Below, piece by piece: positions 1 to 8,096 of a stretch of DNA of 29,211 nt (positions are counted from its first letter, which is position 1; each line of letters starts with the position of its first letter). Where the stretch lies: the NCBI GenBank assembly GCA_046546235.1, contig JBKGYG010000018.1, positions 1-29,211 on the forward strand, given 5' to 3'. Position numbers and translations under genes: made by a program. The stretch is from JBKGYG01 sp046546235. Its GTDB lineage: Bacteria > Bacillota > Clostridia > Lachnospirales > DSM-24629. Below the pieces are notes generated by a model. That model was not told the DNA's origin. It was given only the letters and a program-made list of their open reading frames with translations, and ran no database searches.

Positions 1-1
1 T

Positions 2-427
2 GACCTGATATGGGCCTTAATTTTTGTCATATTGGTTGGACTTGGACCGCTTGCCGGGATCCTGACCATTTTGGTTGATACTATTGCCCTTTGCGGACGT
101 TTTTTTGCCGAACGTATTGAGGAACTGGATCAAGGGCCGATTCAAGTGCTTAAATCCACCGGTGCATCCCGTTTGGGTGTTATCTCAGGCGGCGTCATAC
201 TGCCTGCATTCCCTTCTTTTGTCGGAACGAGCCTCTATGCTTTTGAAAAAGCAATCCGAGGGGCAGTTGTTCTGGGTCTTGTTGGTGCAGGGGGGATAGG
301 GATTGAGTTAAAGACTTCTATGACCTTGATGCGTTACGATGAAGCATTGACAATCATTATGATGATTCTAATTGTTGTTTTTGCCGTTGAACATATCTCT
401 ACGGGCATCCGCAAAAAATATCTCTAG
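2..427 (+). CDS. phnE: Phosphonate ABC transporter permease, PhnE-like (5' partial)
   Basis: The reading frame is open from the window edge to the TAG at 425-427, so the gene starts upstream; the visible part is 141 residues of a family usually about 260-270 long. It is the C-terminal half of a binding-protein-dependent inner-membrane permease. The stretch FFAERIEELDQGPIQVLKSTGAS matches the cytoplasmic EAA-type loop that contacts the ATPase subunit (PhnC), and GLVGAGGIGIEL is the typical glycine-rich turn after it. Hydrophobic segments lie on both sides, and the end GIRKKYL fits a complete C-terminus. By family knowledge the substrate is phosphonate or a phosphonate-like anion, but phosphite or another oxyanion cannot be excluded without the binding protein. 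Base composition is near 50% GC, against roughly 30% in what follows, so this end may have a different origin. Confidence 0.85.
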   Translation, partial: DLIWALIFVILVGLGPLAGILTILVDTIALCGRFFAERIEELDQGPIQVLKSTGASRLGVISGGVILPAFPSFVGTSLYAFEKAIRGAVVLGLVGAGGIGIELKTSMTLMRYDEALTIIMMILIVVFAVEHISTGIRKKYL

Positions 428-623
428 CCGTCTGGGAGCGCCTAAGCAAAACTTCTAAGCAGAAAAGCCGTAAAGATAGGTATTTATTATTTAATTATTA
501 ATTTTTTGAACTTTTATTTCAGGAATTACTGAATTACAGCAATTGTGAGCATGCCGCAAGGATGATCTTGGGTACTTATAAACTGATCTCAGTCATTTCT
601 GTGGACTTAATATAATCTTATTT
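428..623. other. Intergenic segment with composition change
   Basis: No open frame worth calling. The first 50 or so bases keep the GC-richer composition of the permease gene, and from about 480 the sequence becomes AT-rich like the rest of the window. I see no convincing terminator hairpin after the permease stop. Confidence 0.4.
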
Positions 624-1043
624 TCAACAATTGTAAAATACTAAAGAGAATAAACCTTGCTTAAATGCTGGGTTTTCTTCTCTTTTTAAGTTGTAAAAGT
701 TATCAACAAAAGGTTTAATGATAACAGCAGCTGTTCTAGCATAATTAGCAACCATAGTATGAGAAATCTTAATGTTATGTATATCTCTTAAAGCTTCAGC
801 AGTTTTACGAAGAGATAAGCCAAGATTAACATGATAAGAAAGGCATAAACCCATAACGTGAGCATTTTTCTTCCTAAACTTAAAATTAGTAGCCTAAGAA
901 GGAAGAGCATTCAAATCCATCTTGAAAAAATCAATAGCAAACTCACGATTAATATAGTGAAGCTTGTATTTATAAATGTGTTTAGGATTTATGTCCTTAG
1001 GAAGTTTTTCGCCAATAATAAAAGTTTGCAAACAAAAGCATTC
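624..1043 (-). pseudogene. Degenerate DDE-type transposase remnant
   Basis: Reading down from 1043 on the minus strand, the translation runs through GEKLPKDINPKHIYKYKLHY and REFAIDFFKMDLNALPS to an in-frame TAG at 894-896. It continues in the same frame with NAHVMGLCLSYHVNLGLSLR and KISHTMVANYARTAAVIIKP. This matches the region between the N-terminal zinc-binding part and the DDE domain of a transposase common in Clostridia (rve/IS6-like; exact family not certain). After PFVDNF the match is lost, and the frame ends at 624-626 without any of the DDE catalytic segment. At least one nonsense mutation plus loss of both ends make it non-functional. I could not identify terminal inverted repeats. 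It sits near the GC break, so the element or its relatives may have taken part in the rearrangement. Confidence 0.75.
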
Positions 1044-1212
1044 CTAGATAGTCTGAAAAAACTAATCAAACGTATTGTGATAGAAACTCTTTACCGGGCA
1101 ACTTATATAACGTTATTTCAAAGTATTAAACATTATATCCTTAAATAAAGGAGACATCTCGGGAACTATACTCAATAATGGGGTGTGTTTTATTAACAGA
1201 GCATTAAATACC

Positions 1213-1240
1213 TTGACAAATCACTAGTATAAATTATACT
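1213..1240 (+). promoter_or_regulatory. Promoter of the ZIP transporter with overlapping palindromic operator
   Basis: TTGACA at 1213-1218 and TATACT at 1235-1240 are separated by 16 bp and lie about 50 bp before the zupT start. The -10 is one arm of a perfect 15-bp palindrome, AGTATAAATTATACT, at 1226-1240. Its 7-1-7 layout is that of operators bound by Fur-family regulators (Fur, Zur, PerR), although the bases are not the consensus of any one of them. A repressor bound here would block the promoter. Confidence 0.6.
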
Positions 1241-1286
1241 ACAAATAAATAGAAGTTATTACATATATATAGAAAGGGGAAGGATT

Positions 1287-2096
1287 ATGCCATTAGATAA
1301 TATATTATTTGCTTTTGGTTTGACTTTATTTGCTGGATTGGCAACAGGTGTAGGGAGTGCATTAGCTTTTTTCACAAAAAGGACTAATACAAGGTTTTTA
1401 TCTGTTTCTCTTGGTTTTTCAGCAGGCGTGATGATATATGTATCCTTTGTAGAGATATTTGTAAAAGCAAACGAGTCATTAGTGGAAGAGCTAGGCAAAA
1501 GAAGTGGGACGTGGGTTACAGTATTAGCATTTTTTGGAGGGATTTTATTAATTGCAGCTATTGATAAATTGGTGCCAAACTTTGAGAACCCTCATGCTAT
1601 GCATTCAATTGAAGAAATAGATTCTGATGAAAAAGAAAAAAACAAAAGACTTTTAAGAATGGGGATAATGTCTGCCATAGCTATTGCTATACATAACTTT
1701 CCTGAAGGTTTAGCAACCTTTACAGCTACATTAAAAGATCCTAATTTGGGACTTCCTATTGCGGTAGCTATAGCAATTCATAATATACCAGAAGGCATTG
1801 CTGTTTCTGTGCCAATTTTTTATGCTACAGGCAGTAAAAAGAAAGCCTTTTTCTACTCATTTATATCAGGATTTTCTGAACCAATTGGGGCTATTGTAGG
1901 ATTTATATTGTTATCAAGATTCTTTAGTGAATTAACATTTGGTATATTATTTGCAATGGTAGCAGGAATAATGGTCTATATTTCGTTAGATGAATTATTG
2001 CCAGCATCAGAAAAATTTGGAGAGCACCATCTTTCTATTTATGGATTAATTGTAGGAATGGCTGTTATGGCTATTAGTTTATTGCTGTTTATATAA
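1287..2096 (+). CDS. zupT: ZIP family divalent metal transporter, ZupT-like
   Basis: An integral membrane protein of 269 residues, close to the length of bacterial ZupT (about 257-270). ZIP proteins bring Zn2+ and other divalent metals (Fe, Mn, Co) into the cytoplasm. The two signature metal-binding motifs are present, HNFPEG at residues 136-141 and HNIPEG at 165-170, in the two helices that form the binuclear metal site. About eight hydrophobic segments surround an acidic, histidine-containing loop at residues 98-120 (NPHAMHSIEEIDSDEKEKNK), the usual place of the variable cytoplasmic loop. A GGGGAAGG ribosome site lies just before the ATG. The gene has its own promoter with a palindrome over the -10, so metal-dependent repression is likely but not shown. 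It converges with the next gene, with stop codons 2 bp apart and no terminator between them. Confidence 0.92.
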   Translation: MPLDNILFAFGLTLFAGLATGVGSALAFFTKRTNTRFLSVSLGFSAGVMIYVSFVEIFVKANESLVEELGKRSGTWVTVLAFFGGILLIAAIDKLVPNFENPHAMHSIEEIDSDEKEKNKRLLRMGIMSAIAIAIHNFPEGLATFTATLKDPNLGLPIAVAIAIHNIPEGIAVSVPIFYATGSKKKAFFYSFISGFSEPIGAIVGFILLSRFFSELTFGILFAMVAGIMVYISLDELLPASEKFGEHHLSIYGLIVGMAVMAISLLLFI

Positions 2097-2098
2097 AT

Positions 2099-2950
2099 TT
2101 AATTTAGTTCTTTTACCCAAATATTCATATTTTCAAATTGACCGCAAATGTGAGCATGATTAATTAACTTTCCACCATATTGATAATTATGTTTTGCAAA
2201 GACTATATTCATTCCAATAGAGATAGACCTTGCCATGCTATAAAGAGATTTAAAATTTTTATTTTTTAAATCTTTCTCAAGTTCATAAATTAATCTGCTC
2301 ATTAAGCCATGACCTCTATGGGAAATATAGGTTGCACAATCTGTCATTTCAGCATTAAAATTAGTGGGATCAATATCTGCTGATGCAGCACTTACTATTT
2401 TATCGTTTTGTAAGGCTACCTTAAAAACGACATTATTATTCATTGCATAGAGAATATAATCTGGATCATTCATAGGGGATGGATAAGTTTCAAAAACACT
2501 ATCATAAAGTGTAGCTAATTGTTTAACATCCTCTTTATGCCCATCTCGAATAAAATAATTATTATAAGTATGAACTTTATAATTATTATTTATATATTCT
2601 CTTGCTTCAATTAAAACTTCTTCTTCTTCTGGAATGTGTAAGCACATCTTACGTTCTGGAAGAAGAAACTTAGAGAGGAAATATCCTGATTCTCCATTTA
2701 AGAAATTATTTGCTTTCGCTTCCATTATAAATCCAAGATCTTTAAACTTATTAACCTCGTCTTTAGAACCAATATAAAATATTTTGCCAACATCTTTTTC
2801 TTTCGCTAAGTCTAATATTTTATCTATTAAGTTTTCGGCTAAGCCAGAATAACTAACAATTTTTATTCTATTATTAAAATCGTCCATTTTTATTTTTGAC
2901 GTTCCTTCTATGAATTGAATTTTTTCAACCGTAGGGATATCTAAGAGCAT
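2099..2950 (-). CDS. ablB: Putative beta-lysine N-acetyltransferase (AblB-like)
   Basis: A 283-residue protein whose second half is a GNAT acetyltransferase domain. The stretch NFNAEMTDCATYISHRGHGLMSRLI contains the acetyl-CoA binding motif A (RGHGLMSRL), and NIVFAKHNYQYGGKLINHAHICGQFENMNIW is very typical of AblB. AblB acetylates beta-lysine on the epsilon amino group to give N-epsilon-acetyl-beta-lysine, an osmolyte of salt-tolerant archaea and bacteria. The substrate is normally made by the lysine 2,3-aminomutase AblA from a neighbouring gene. No ablA is in this window: the upstream neighbour is flagellar and divergent, so either ablA is elsewhere or the substrate differs. A GGAGGT ribosome site lies about 9 bases before the ATG. 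Length and motif order agree with the family. Confidence 0.85.
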   Translation of the reverse strand: MLLDIPTVEKIQFIEGTSKIKMDDFNNRIKIVSYSGLAENLIDKILDLAKEKDVGKIFYIGSKDEVNKFKDLGFIMEAKANNFLNGESGYFLSKFLLPERKMCLHIPEEEEVLIEAREYINNNYKVHTYNNYFIRDGHKEDVKQLATLYDSVFETYPSPMNDPDYILYAMNNNVVFKVALQNDKIVSAASADIDPTNFNAEMTDCATYISHRGHGLMSRLIYELEKDLKNKNFKSLYSMARSISIGMNIVFAKHNYQYGGKLINHAHICGQFENMNIWVKELN

Positions 2951-3042
2951 CTCAAAAGCACCTCCAAGTATACTTTATAAATAGTTATAATTTAGTTTTG
3001 CCATTTTTCATATAAAAACTCTTGGTAAGAAATTGTAGGATT

Positions 3043-3070
3043 TAAAGTTTTAATACGCATATGTCGACAT
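3043..3070 (+). promoter_or_regulatory. Candidate sigma-28 (FliA/SigD) promoter for the FliK-like gene
   Basis: TAAAGTTT at 3043-3050 equals the extended sigma-28 -35 element. Twelve bases later comes GTCGACAT (3063-3070), matching the -10 consensus GCCGATAT at 6 of 8 positions. The spacer is one base longer than ideal. It lies 67 bp before the start codon of a flagellar-type gene. Confidence 0.5.
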
Positions 3071-3136
3071 AAACTATACATAATGAAAAATACAAATTAA
3101 CATATATAAATATATTTTAATAATTAGGGTGATATT

Positions 3137-6100
3137 ATGAAAGTATTAGAAACGAATCAGAATCAAAACCTATTCCCAATTCAATATAAAAATGAAGAAG
3201 TTGGACAAGTTGGTGATAAAATCTATGGTACATTTATGGGAAATGAAAAAGAAGACTCATTTGTTAAAATAAATGAGAGTCTTTTTGCAATGAATCATCC
3301 TGATTTAAAAAACAAAGTTAAAGGAGATACTTTGGAATTTAATATTGTTAAGAAAAGTAATGAAAAACTTTATATTGAATATATATCTGAAGGGGAAAAA
3401 AACCAAAGCAGAAAAATGAATCAACTAGACACAACAAGAACATCTGATATAACAACATTTGTTCAGAGATTAGAATATAATCTTAACGATCAGAAAGATT
3501 TTAACAAAGAAGTAAAGGAGCATATTGAACAGGTAATATCAAGGATAACACAAGAAGATGCTACATATATGATGGAGGAAGGTATTAATCCTGAAAAAAT
3601 AAATCTTGAAGATTTAAATAACATACTAACAAGGATTAAGAATGACAATTTAGGTCAAAGTGATATAAAAAGTTTAGAACTAGAAAAATTACTAAAACAG
3701 TTTTCCGAGTTAACAGGGAACAAAGAACAATTAAAAAGTGTTATAAGCAAGTTAAAGCAATTTCATCTGCCAATTAATCAACATACAATATCTAAGGTGA
3801 TTAAGGAGATAAATAAAATAGATTCAGTTATAAATTTAAATGATAGTTCAATAGCTCAACTACTTAAAGATAACAAAGAATTAAACTTAGGAAACTTATA
3901 TAAAGCAAAACATACAACAGCAACTTCTCATACTCAAAATCAAGAAGAAATTGACTTCGAGCCCTTAGAGGAACAAATAAGGCAAATAATAGAACAGACA
4001 GAAAGAGAGGCTAATACTGAAAATATTAATAAGGCCAAATGGTTAATAAAAAACGATATTCCTTTAACAAAAGATATGCTACTAAAATATGAACAATTAA
4101 AGGAACTTCCTAAAATAAGCATGGAAGACAAAGTAACAGCTTTAACTAAAACAATAAGTAAAGGAAAATCACTAGAGCAGACAGAACTTATAAAACCATA
4201 TTACACAGTTGATAAAGTTAGCAAGCAAAAATTTAAACAGATAAATAAACAAGTAAAAGAAATTAATGAAGAACAAATAAAGAATGTAATTAAAAAGGAA
4301 TTACCAATTACAATAAAGCATTTAAATAAAGAATCAAAACAAAAAATAAACTTAACAGAAAAGGAACAAAAAAATTTTATAACTGCAAAAAGACAATTAG
4401 AAGAAATACGTTTAAGGTTGACGTATAATTCTGTAACAAAGCTTATGGAAAAAGGCATAAAAATAGAAACAGAACCTTTAGAAAAAATTGTAGAGGAATT
4501 AAAAGAAAATGAACAAATGTATAATCAACAATTATTAAAGGAATCAGGGGTAGAAGCGACAGAAGAAAATAAAGAGCTTTTAACACAAACTAGTCAACAG
4601 ATAAAATCGTTACAACGGGTACCAATGACAATATTAGGGAAAATAATGCAAGCGTCTAAACCAAAGACAATTGAAGAAATGCATAAAATAGGTATAGAAG
4701 AACAACAACTTTGCGAAAGAGCACATGAAAAGTATGAGACATTACAAACTCAGCCCCGCAAAGATTTAGGAGATTCATTAATAAAAACGTATGACCAAAT
4801 TAACCCTATATTAGAAGACTTAGGATTAGAAACAACTCGTGGAAATCAACGAGCTATTAAGATACTAGCACATAATGAAATGCCTATAACAAATGACAAT
4901 GTTATAACAATAAAATCATTAGATACAAAAGTAAATCAATTATTGTCAAAACTACACCCAGCAGTAATTGTACAAATGATAAAAGAAAATAAAAATCCTC
5001 TAAATATACCATTAGAACAGTTATTAAAAGAAATAGAATACATAAAAGAAAAAATTGGAATTACCAATCAAGAACGAATAAGTTCGTATATTTGGAGACT
5101 TGAGAAAAACAATCAATTATCGAATAATGAGAGAGATGGATTAATAGGATTTTATAGATTATTAAGAAGTATTGATAAATCAGAAGGGAAAGTGGCTGGA
5201 CTATTATTAAAACAAAACATCCCTATAAATTTAAATAATATGTTAACGGCAACAAGATTATTAAAACATAAAAAAATAGACGTTAACATAGATAAAGAGT
5301 TTGGTATGCTAGAAGATTTAAAGGGAGAGTCTCAAAACATTCAAGAACAGTTAAAAGAAGTATTTGATATTAATTTAGAAAAGGAATCAGTATCAAATTC
5401 TACTCAATATATAAAAGAGCTAATAGAAAAAATAAAAGAGCTATCAGTTCCAGAAAAATTATTGAAATTAAGTGAAAAAGATTTTAAAACATTATCCCTA
5501 GAAAAATTAGTAGATGTACTAACTGATATTGATAGTAAAATAGAAGGTAATAATCAAGACATACAAGAAAAAATAATTGATCAAATTCAACAAATAAATA
5601 ATGTAAAAGAAGAAACCATAACATTTATGAAAGAGTTAGAAATACCTTTTAATGTAAAAAATATATTAGCAAGTCAGACATTACTTGAGCAGCCATATTT
5701 ATTGCATAAAGAGCTTATAAATATTTATAAAAAAACTGAAAAAGATCAAAGGCATAGTATTGATAATATATTTAAAAAAATACTAAATACCAAAAGTGAG
5801 GACCTAGAACAGAATCTAAACTTGTTAAGAGAAGAAATAGAAAGCATTCATAAGGACGAAGAGGCAAGTATAACAAAAGGGACTTCAGAACTATTTAATT
5901 CATTTGAACAAGTAGAAGGGTTACTACATATGCAAGAGCATTTGAGTAAAAAAGGGTTTTTCCAAGTTCCTATTATCTTTGGAGATAAATTAACTCAATT
6001 AAATGTACATATAATTGAAAATCAAGGAACAAGCAAAGAAGTTAAAGAAATATATTGTTCTTTACCAACAGATAATTTTGGAAAAATAAAGGCTAAAATC

Positions 6101-6319
6101 CAGTTAATAAATCAAGAGCTTAACGTAGAAATTATCTTAGAAAGCGAGGAAAACATTCAAAAGATTAAGCCGTATACAAAGAGTTTACAAGAGTCTTTGG
6201 AAAAGGAGGGTTACAAAATTAATAATATAAATTTAAAAAAAGATATTTCATCTAAAAAGTTTGTAAAAAATAGAACAAAGGCACCTCAAAAAGATAGATT
6301 GTATGATATTTTCATCTAA
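3137..6319 (+). CDS. Large repetitive protein with C-terminal FliK-like hook-length domain (DUF6240-like)
   Basis: A 1060-residue, Lys/Glu/Gln/Asn-rich, mostly helical protein without signal peptide or membrane segment. The first 90 residues look like a small beta domain (GDKIYGTFMG, then DTLEFNIVKK). The middle, residues 100-930, carries a recurring motif: an aliphatic residue, Pro, a hydrophobic residue, Thr/Asn or similar, then a helix. Copies begin near residues 211, 308, 389, 495, 582, 695 and 836. Residues 940-1043 resemble the FliK Flg_hook domain: GKIKAKIQLINQELNVEIIL followed by a helix and KEGYKINNINLKK. In FliK this domain contacts FlhB and switches the export apparatus from hook to filament subunits. 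The helical repeats would be the measuring or spacer part, which is inference. The overall build recalls the DUF6240 proteins of Clostridia. Its place before flagellin, and a sigma-28-like promoter, support a flagellar role. Confidence 0.6.
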   Translation: MKVLETNQNQNLFPIQYKNEEVGQVGDKIYGTFMGNEKEDSFVKINESLFAMNHPDLKNKVKGDTLEFNIVKKSNEKLYIEYISEGEKNQSRKMNQLDTTRTSDITTFVQRLEYNLNDQKDFNKEVKEHIEQVISRITQEDATYMMEEGINPEKINLEDLNNILTRIKNDNLGQSDIKSLELEKLLKQFSELTGNKEQLKSVISKLKQFHLPINQHTISKVIKEINKIDSVINLNDSSIAQLLKDNKELNLGNLYKAKHTTATSHTQNQEEIDFEPLEEQIRQIIEQTEREANTENINKAKWLIKNDIPLTKDMLLKYEQLKELPKISMEDKVTALTKTISKGKSLEQTELIKPYYTVDKVSKQKFKQINKQVKEINEEQIKNVIKKELPITIKHLNKESKQKINLTEKEQKNFITAKRQLEEIRLRLTYNSVTKLMEKGIKIETEPLEKIVEELKENEQMYNQQLLKESGVEATEENKELLTQTSQQIKSLQRVPMTILGKIMQASKPKTIEEMHKIGIEEQQLCERAHEKYETLQTQPRKDLGDSLIKTYDQINPILEDLGLETTRGNQRAIKILAHNEMPITNDNVITIKSLDTKVNQLLSKLHPAVIVQMIKENKNPLNIPLEQLLKEIEYIKEKIGITNQERISSYIWRLEKNNQLSNNERDGLIGFYRLLRSIDKSEGKVAGLLLKQNIPINLNNMLTATRLLKHKKIDVNIDKEFGMLEDLKGESQNIQEQLKEVFDINLEKESVSNSTQYIKELIEKIKELSVPEKLLKLSEKDFKTLSLEKLVDVLTDIDSKIEGNNQDIQEKIIDQIQQINNVKEETITFMKELEIPFNVKNILASQTLLEQPYLLHKELINIYKKTEKDQRHSIDNIFKKILNTKSEDLEQNLNLLREEIESIHKDEEASITKGTSELFNSFEQVEGLLHMQEHLSKKGFFQVPIIFGDKLTQLNVHIIENQGTSKEVKEIYCSLPTDNFGKIKAKIQLINQELNVEIILESEENIQKIKPYTKSLQESLEKEGYKINNINLKKDISSKKFVKNRTKAPQKDRLYDIFI

Positions 6320-6421
6320 TTTTTACAAAAGGATTCTCAGAATATCTATCAAGTTAAATATTTTAAGTTTATGGCGAAGTTTTTCATTTGCGTTAGAATA
6401 TATAATGAAAGGAATGGGAGT

Positions 6422-6553
6422 ATGGATAAGAATGTTAGACAAGGGAAAAAAGATGAACACTCACTATATCAGTTAGCAAAATCATTTGTTAATGCTATTC
6501 AAGAAATAGAAAAAAAAGAAAGTAATCGAAAAATAAGAAGAAATGCCTATTAA
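6422..6553 (+). CDS. Small conserved-looking hypothetical protein (43 aa)
   Basis: A short charged protein, MDKNVRQGKKDEHSLYQLAK followed by a single amphipathic helix and a basic tail ending RRNAY. I prefer the ATG at 6422 to an in-frame ATG 17 codons earlier, because GAAAGGAATGGGAG lies directly before it and the longer form adds an odd hydrophobic stretch. It sits between the FliK-like gene and flagellin on the same strand, so it may be cotranscribed with the former. I do not recognise the family. The length and the mixed codon use leave some doubt that it is a real gene. Confidence 0.4.
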   Translation: MDKNVRQGKKDEHSLYQLAKSFVNAIQEIEKKESNRKIRRNAY

Positions 6554-6577
6554 TGAAAACGATAAGAACACCGATAT
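6551..6577 (+). promoter_or_regulatory. Sigma-28 (FliA/SigD) promoter of the flagellin gene
   Basis: TAAT at 6551-6554, a 15-base spacer and ACCGATAT at 6570-6577 match the SigD consensus TAAA-N15-GCCGATAT with one mismatch in each box and ideal spacing. It lies 72 bp before the flagellin start, where a late flagellar promoter is expected. Confidence 0.7.
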
Positions 6578-6649
6578 AAAAAATAAGTGATAACAAGAAA
6601 GACAAAAATGTTAAAAATAGTTAAATATTAAATATAAGAGGTGAAAAAA

Positions 6650-8086
6650 TTGCGTATAAACCATAATATTCCAGCATTAAGATCATTACATCAATTAGAT
6701 AATACAAATAAAAGTTTAGATAAGACATTAGAAAGGTTATCTTCAGGGTTGAGAATAAATAGGGCATCAGATGACGCAGCAGGATTAGCAATTACTCAGA
6801 AGATGGATACACAAGTTAGAGGGCTAGATCAAGCAAAAAGAAATGCAATGGACGGTATATCCATGATACAGACAGCAGAAGGAGCTTTAAATGAAGTTCA
6901 TGCAATGCTACAAAGAATAAGAGAATTATCTGTACAAGTTTCTAACGGAACGTATGATGAAGATGATAGAAGATCTGTTCAGAATGAAGTAAAACAATTA
7001 CAAGATGAGATTCAAAGGATTTCTGAGAATATTGAATTTAATGAGAGAAAGTTACTTAACGGAGACATTGACCGCAGAGCATTTCCAGATACATCTGATG
7101 TCTCTATAGTATCATTGACAGATACAGTAAATCCTGGCACATTTCAACTAGAAATAACAGATGATGCTAGTAAGGCAGCGATTATTGGAAATCCGGCTAC
7201 AACTAATGATATAACAGGAGTTATTAATCTTAACGGAGAAGAAGTAGAAATCTCGGACACAGATTCAGAAGACATTGTTTTTAATAAACTTAGAGGTTTG
7301 GCTGAAACTGTTGGGGCAAACTTAGTAGCCTATGAAGATGGAACTACACCACCTGTTGCAACACAGTTTAAATTAGATGGAAGTACATACTTGATGTTTG
7401 AGATGAAAGAGTATGGAGATGACTATAGCTTAGATATAAATGCATCAGATACACAATTACTTCAGAATCTGGGGCTTGACACTACAGCAACAAAAATACC
7501 AGGGGAAAATGTTGAAGCAAATATAAATGATGCAACTGATTTTAGTACAACATCAACTATTTCAACTAAAGGTAATATTGTAACAATAACAGATATTAAT
7601 GGATTTGAGATGAAGATAGAGGCAGAAGAAGGAATAGTTGCTAATAATGCCAATAACCCAGTTCAAGCAACTATAAATGTATTAGATGCAGGACCATTAG
7701 ATTTGCAAATAGGAGCTAATGAAGGGCAATCAATGGAGGTAAGAATACAGAACCTATCACCAAAGGCTTTGGGTATGGACAAGATGAATCTTTCTACAGC
7801 ATCTGGTGCCCAAAAAGCTATAACAACTGTAGATTCGGCAATCGATATGATTTCTTCGGTACGTTCAAAATTAGGGGCTTATCAAAATAGATTAGAGCAT
7901 ACAGTAGCGAATTTAAGTGTAGCAGCAGAGAATATGACAGAATCATTATCAAGAATCGAGGATGCAGATATGGCTTTTGAGATGGCTGAGTACACTCAAA
8001 AAAATGTATTATCTCAAGCTGGAGTTTCTATGTTAGCACAAGCAAACCAAAGGCCTCAAAGCATTCTACAACTTTTACAAGGATAG
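6650..8086 (+). CDS. fliC: Flagellin
   Basis: The major filament subunit, 478 residues. Residues 1-140 form the conserved D0/D1 N-terminus: MRINHNIPALRSLHQLD, then LSSGLRINRASDDAAGLAI and LQRIRELSVQVSNGT. That last stretch is the part of D1 recognised by the animal receptor TLR5. The C-terminal D1/D0 part runs from about residue 385 to the end ANQRPQSILQLLQG. Residues 145-370 are the variable surface domain (D2/D3). I choose the TTG at 6650: flagellins of this group start MRINHNIPA, and AGAGGTG (6636-6642) is then a well-placed ribosome site. The alternative GTG at 6641 lies inside that site. The gene has its own sigma-28 promoter, and fliS follows 10 bp downstream. Confidence 0.95.
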   Translation: MRINHNIPALRSLHQLDNTNKSLDKTLERLSSGLRINRASDDAAGLAITQKMDTQVRGLDQAKRNAMDGISMIQTAEGALNEVHAMLQRIRELSVQVSNGTYDEDDRRSVQNEVKQLQDEIQRISENIEFNERKLLNGDIDRRAFPDTSDVSIVSLTDTVNPGTFQLEITDDASKAAIIGNPATTNDITGVINLNGEEVEISDTDSEDIVFNKLRGLAETVGANLVAYEDGTTPPVATQFKLDGSTYLMFEMKEYGDDYSLDINASDTQLLQNLGLDTTATKIPGENVEANINDATDFSTTSTISTKGNIVTITDINGFEMKIEAEEGIVANNANNPVQATINVLDAGPLDLQIGANEGQSMEVRIQNLSPKALGMDKMNLSTASGAQKAITTVDSAIDMISSVRSKLGAYQNRLEHTVANLSVAAENMTESLSRIEDADMAFEMAEYTQKNVLSQAGVSMLAQANQRPQSILQLLQG

Positions 8087-8096
8087 GTGATGTGAT

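Noticed and set aside
858..1148. Plus-strand open frame of 96 codons
   Set aside because: It lies opposite the transposase remnant, whose minus-strand reading gives clear homology; the plus-strand protein is a low-complexity by-product.
3137..6319. Methyl-accepting or SMC-like coiled-coil protein
   Set aside because: There is no ATPase head, membrane segment or signalling hairpin; the C-terminus fits the FliK hook-length domain better.
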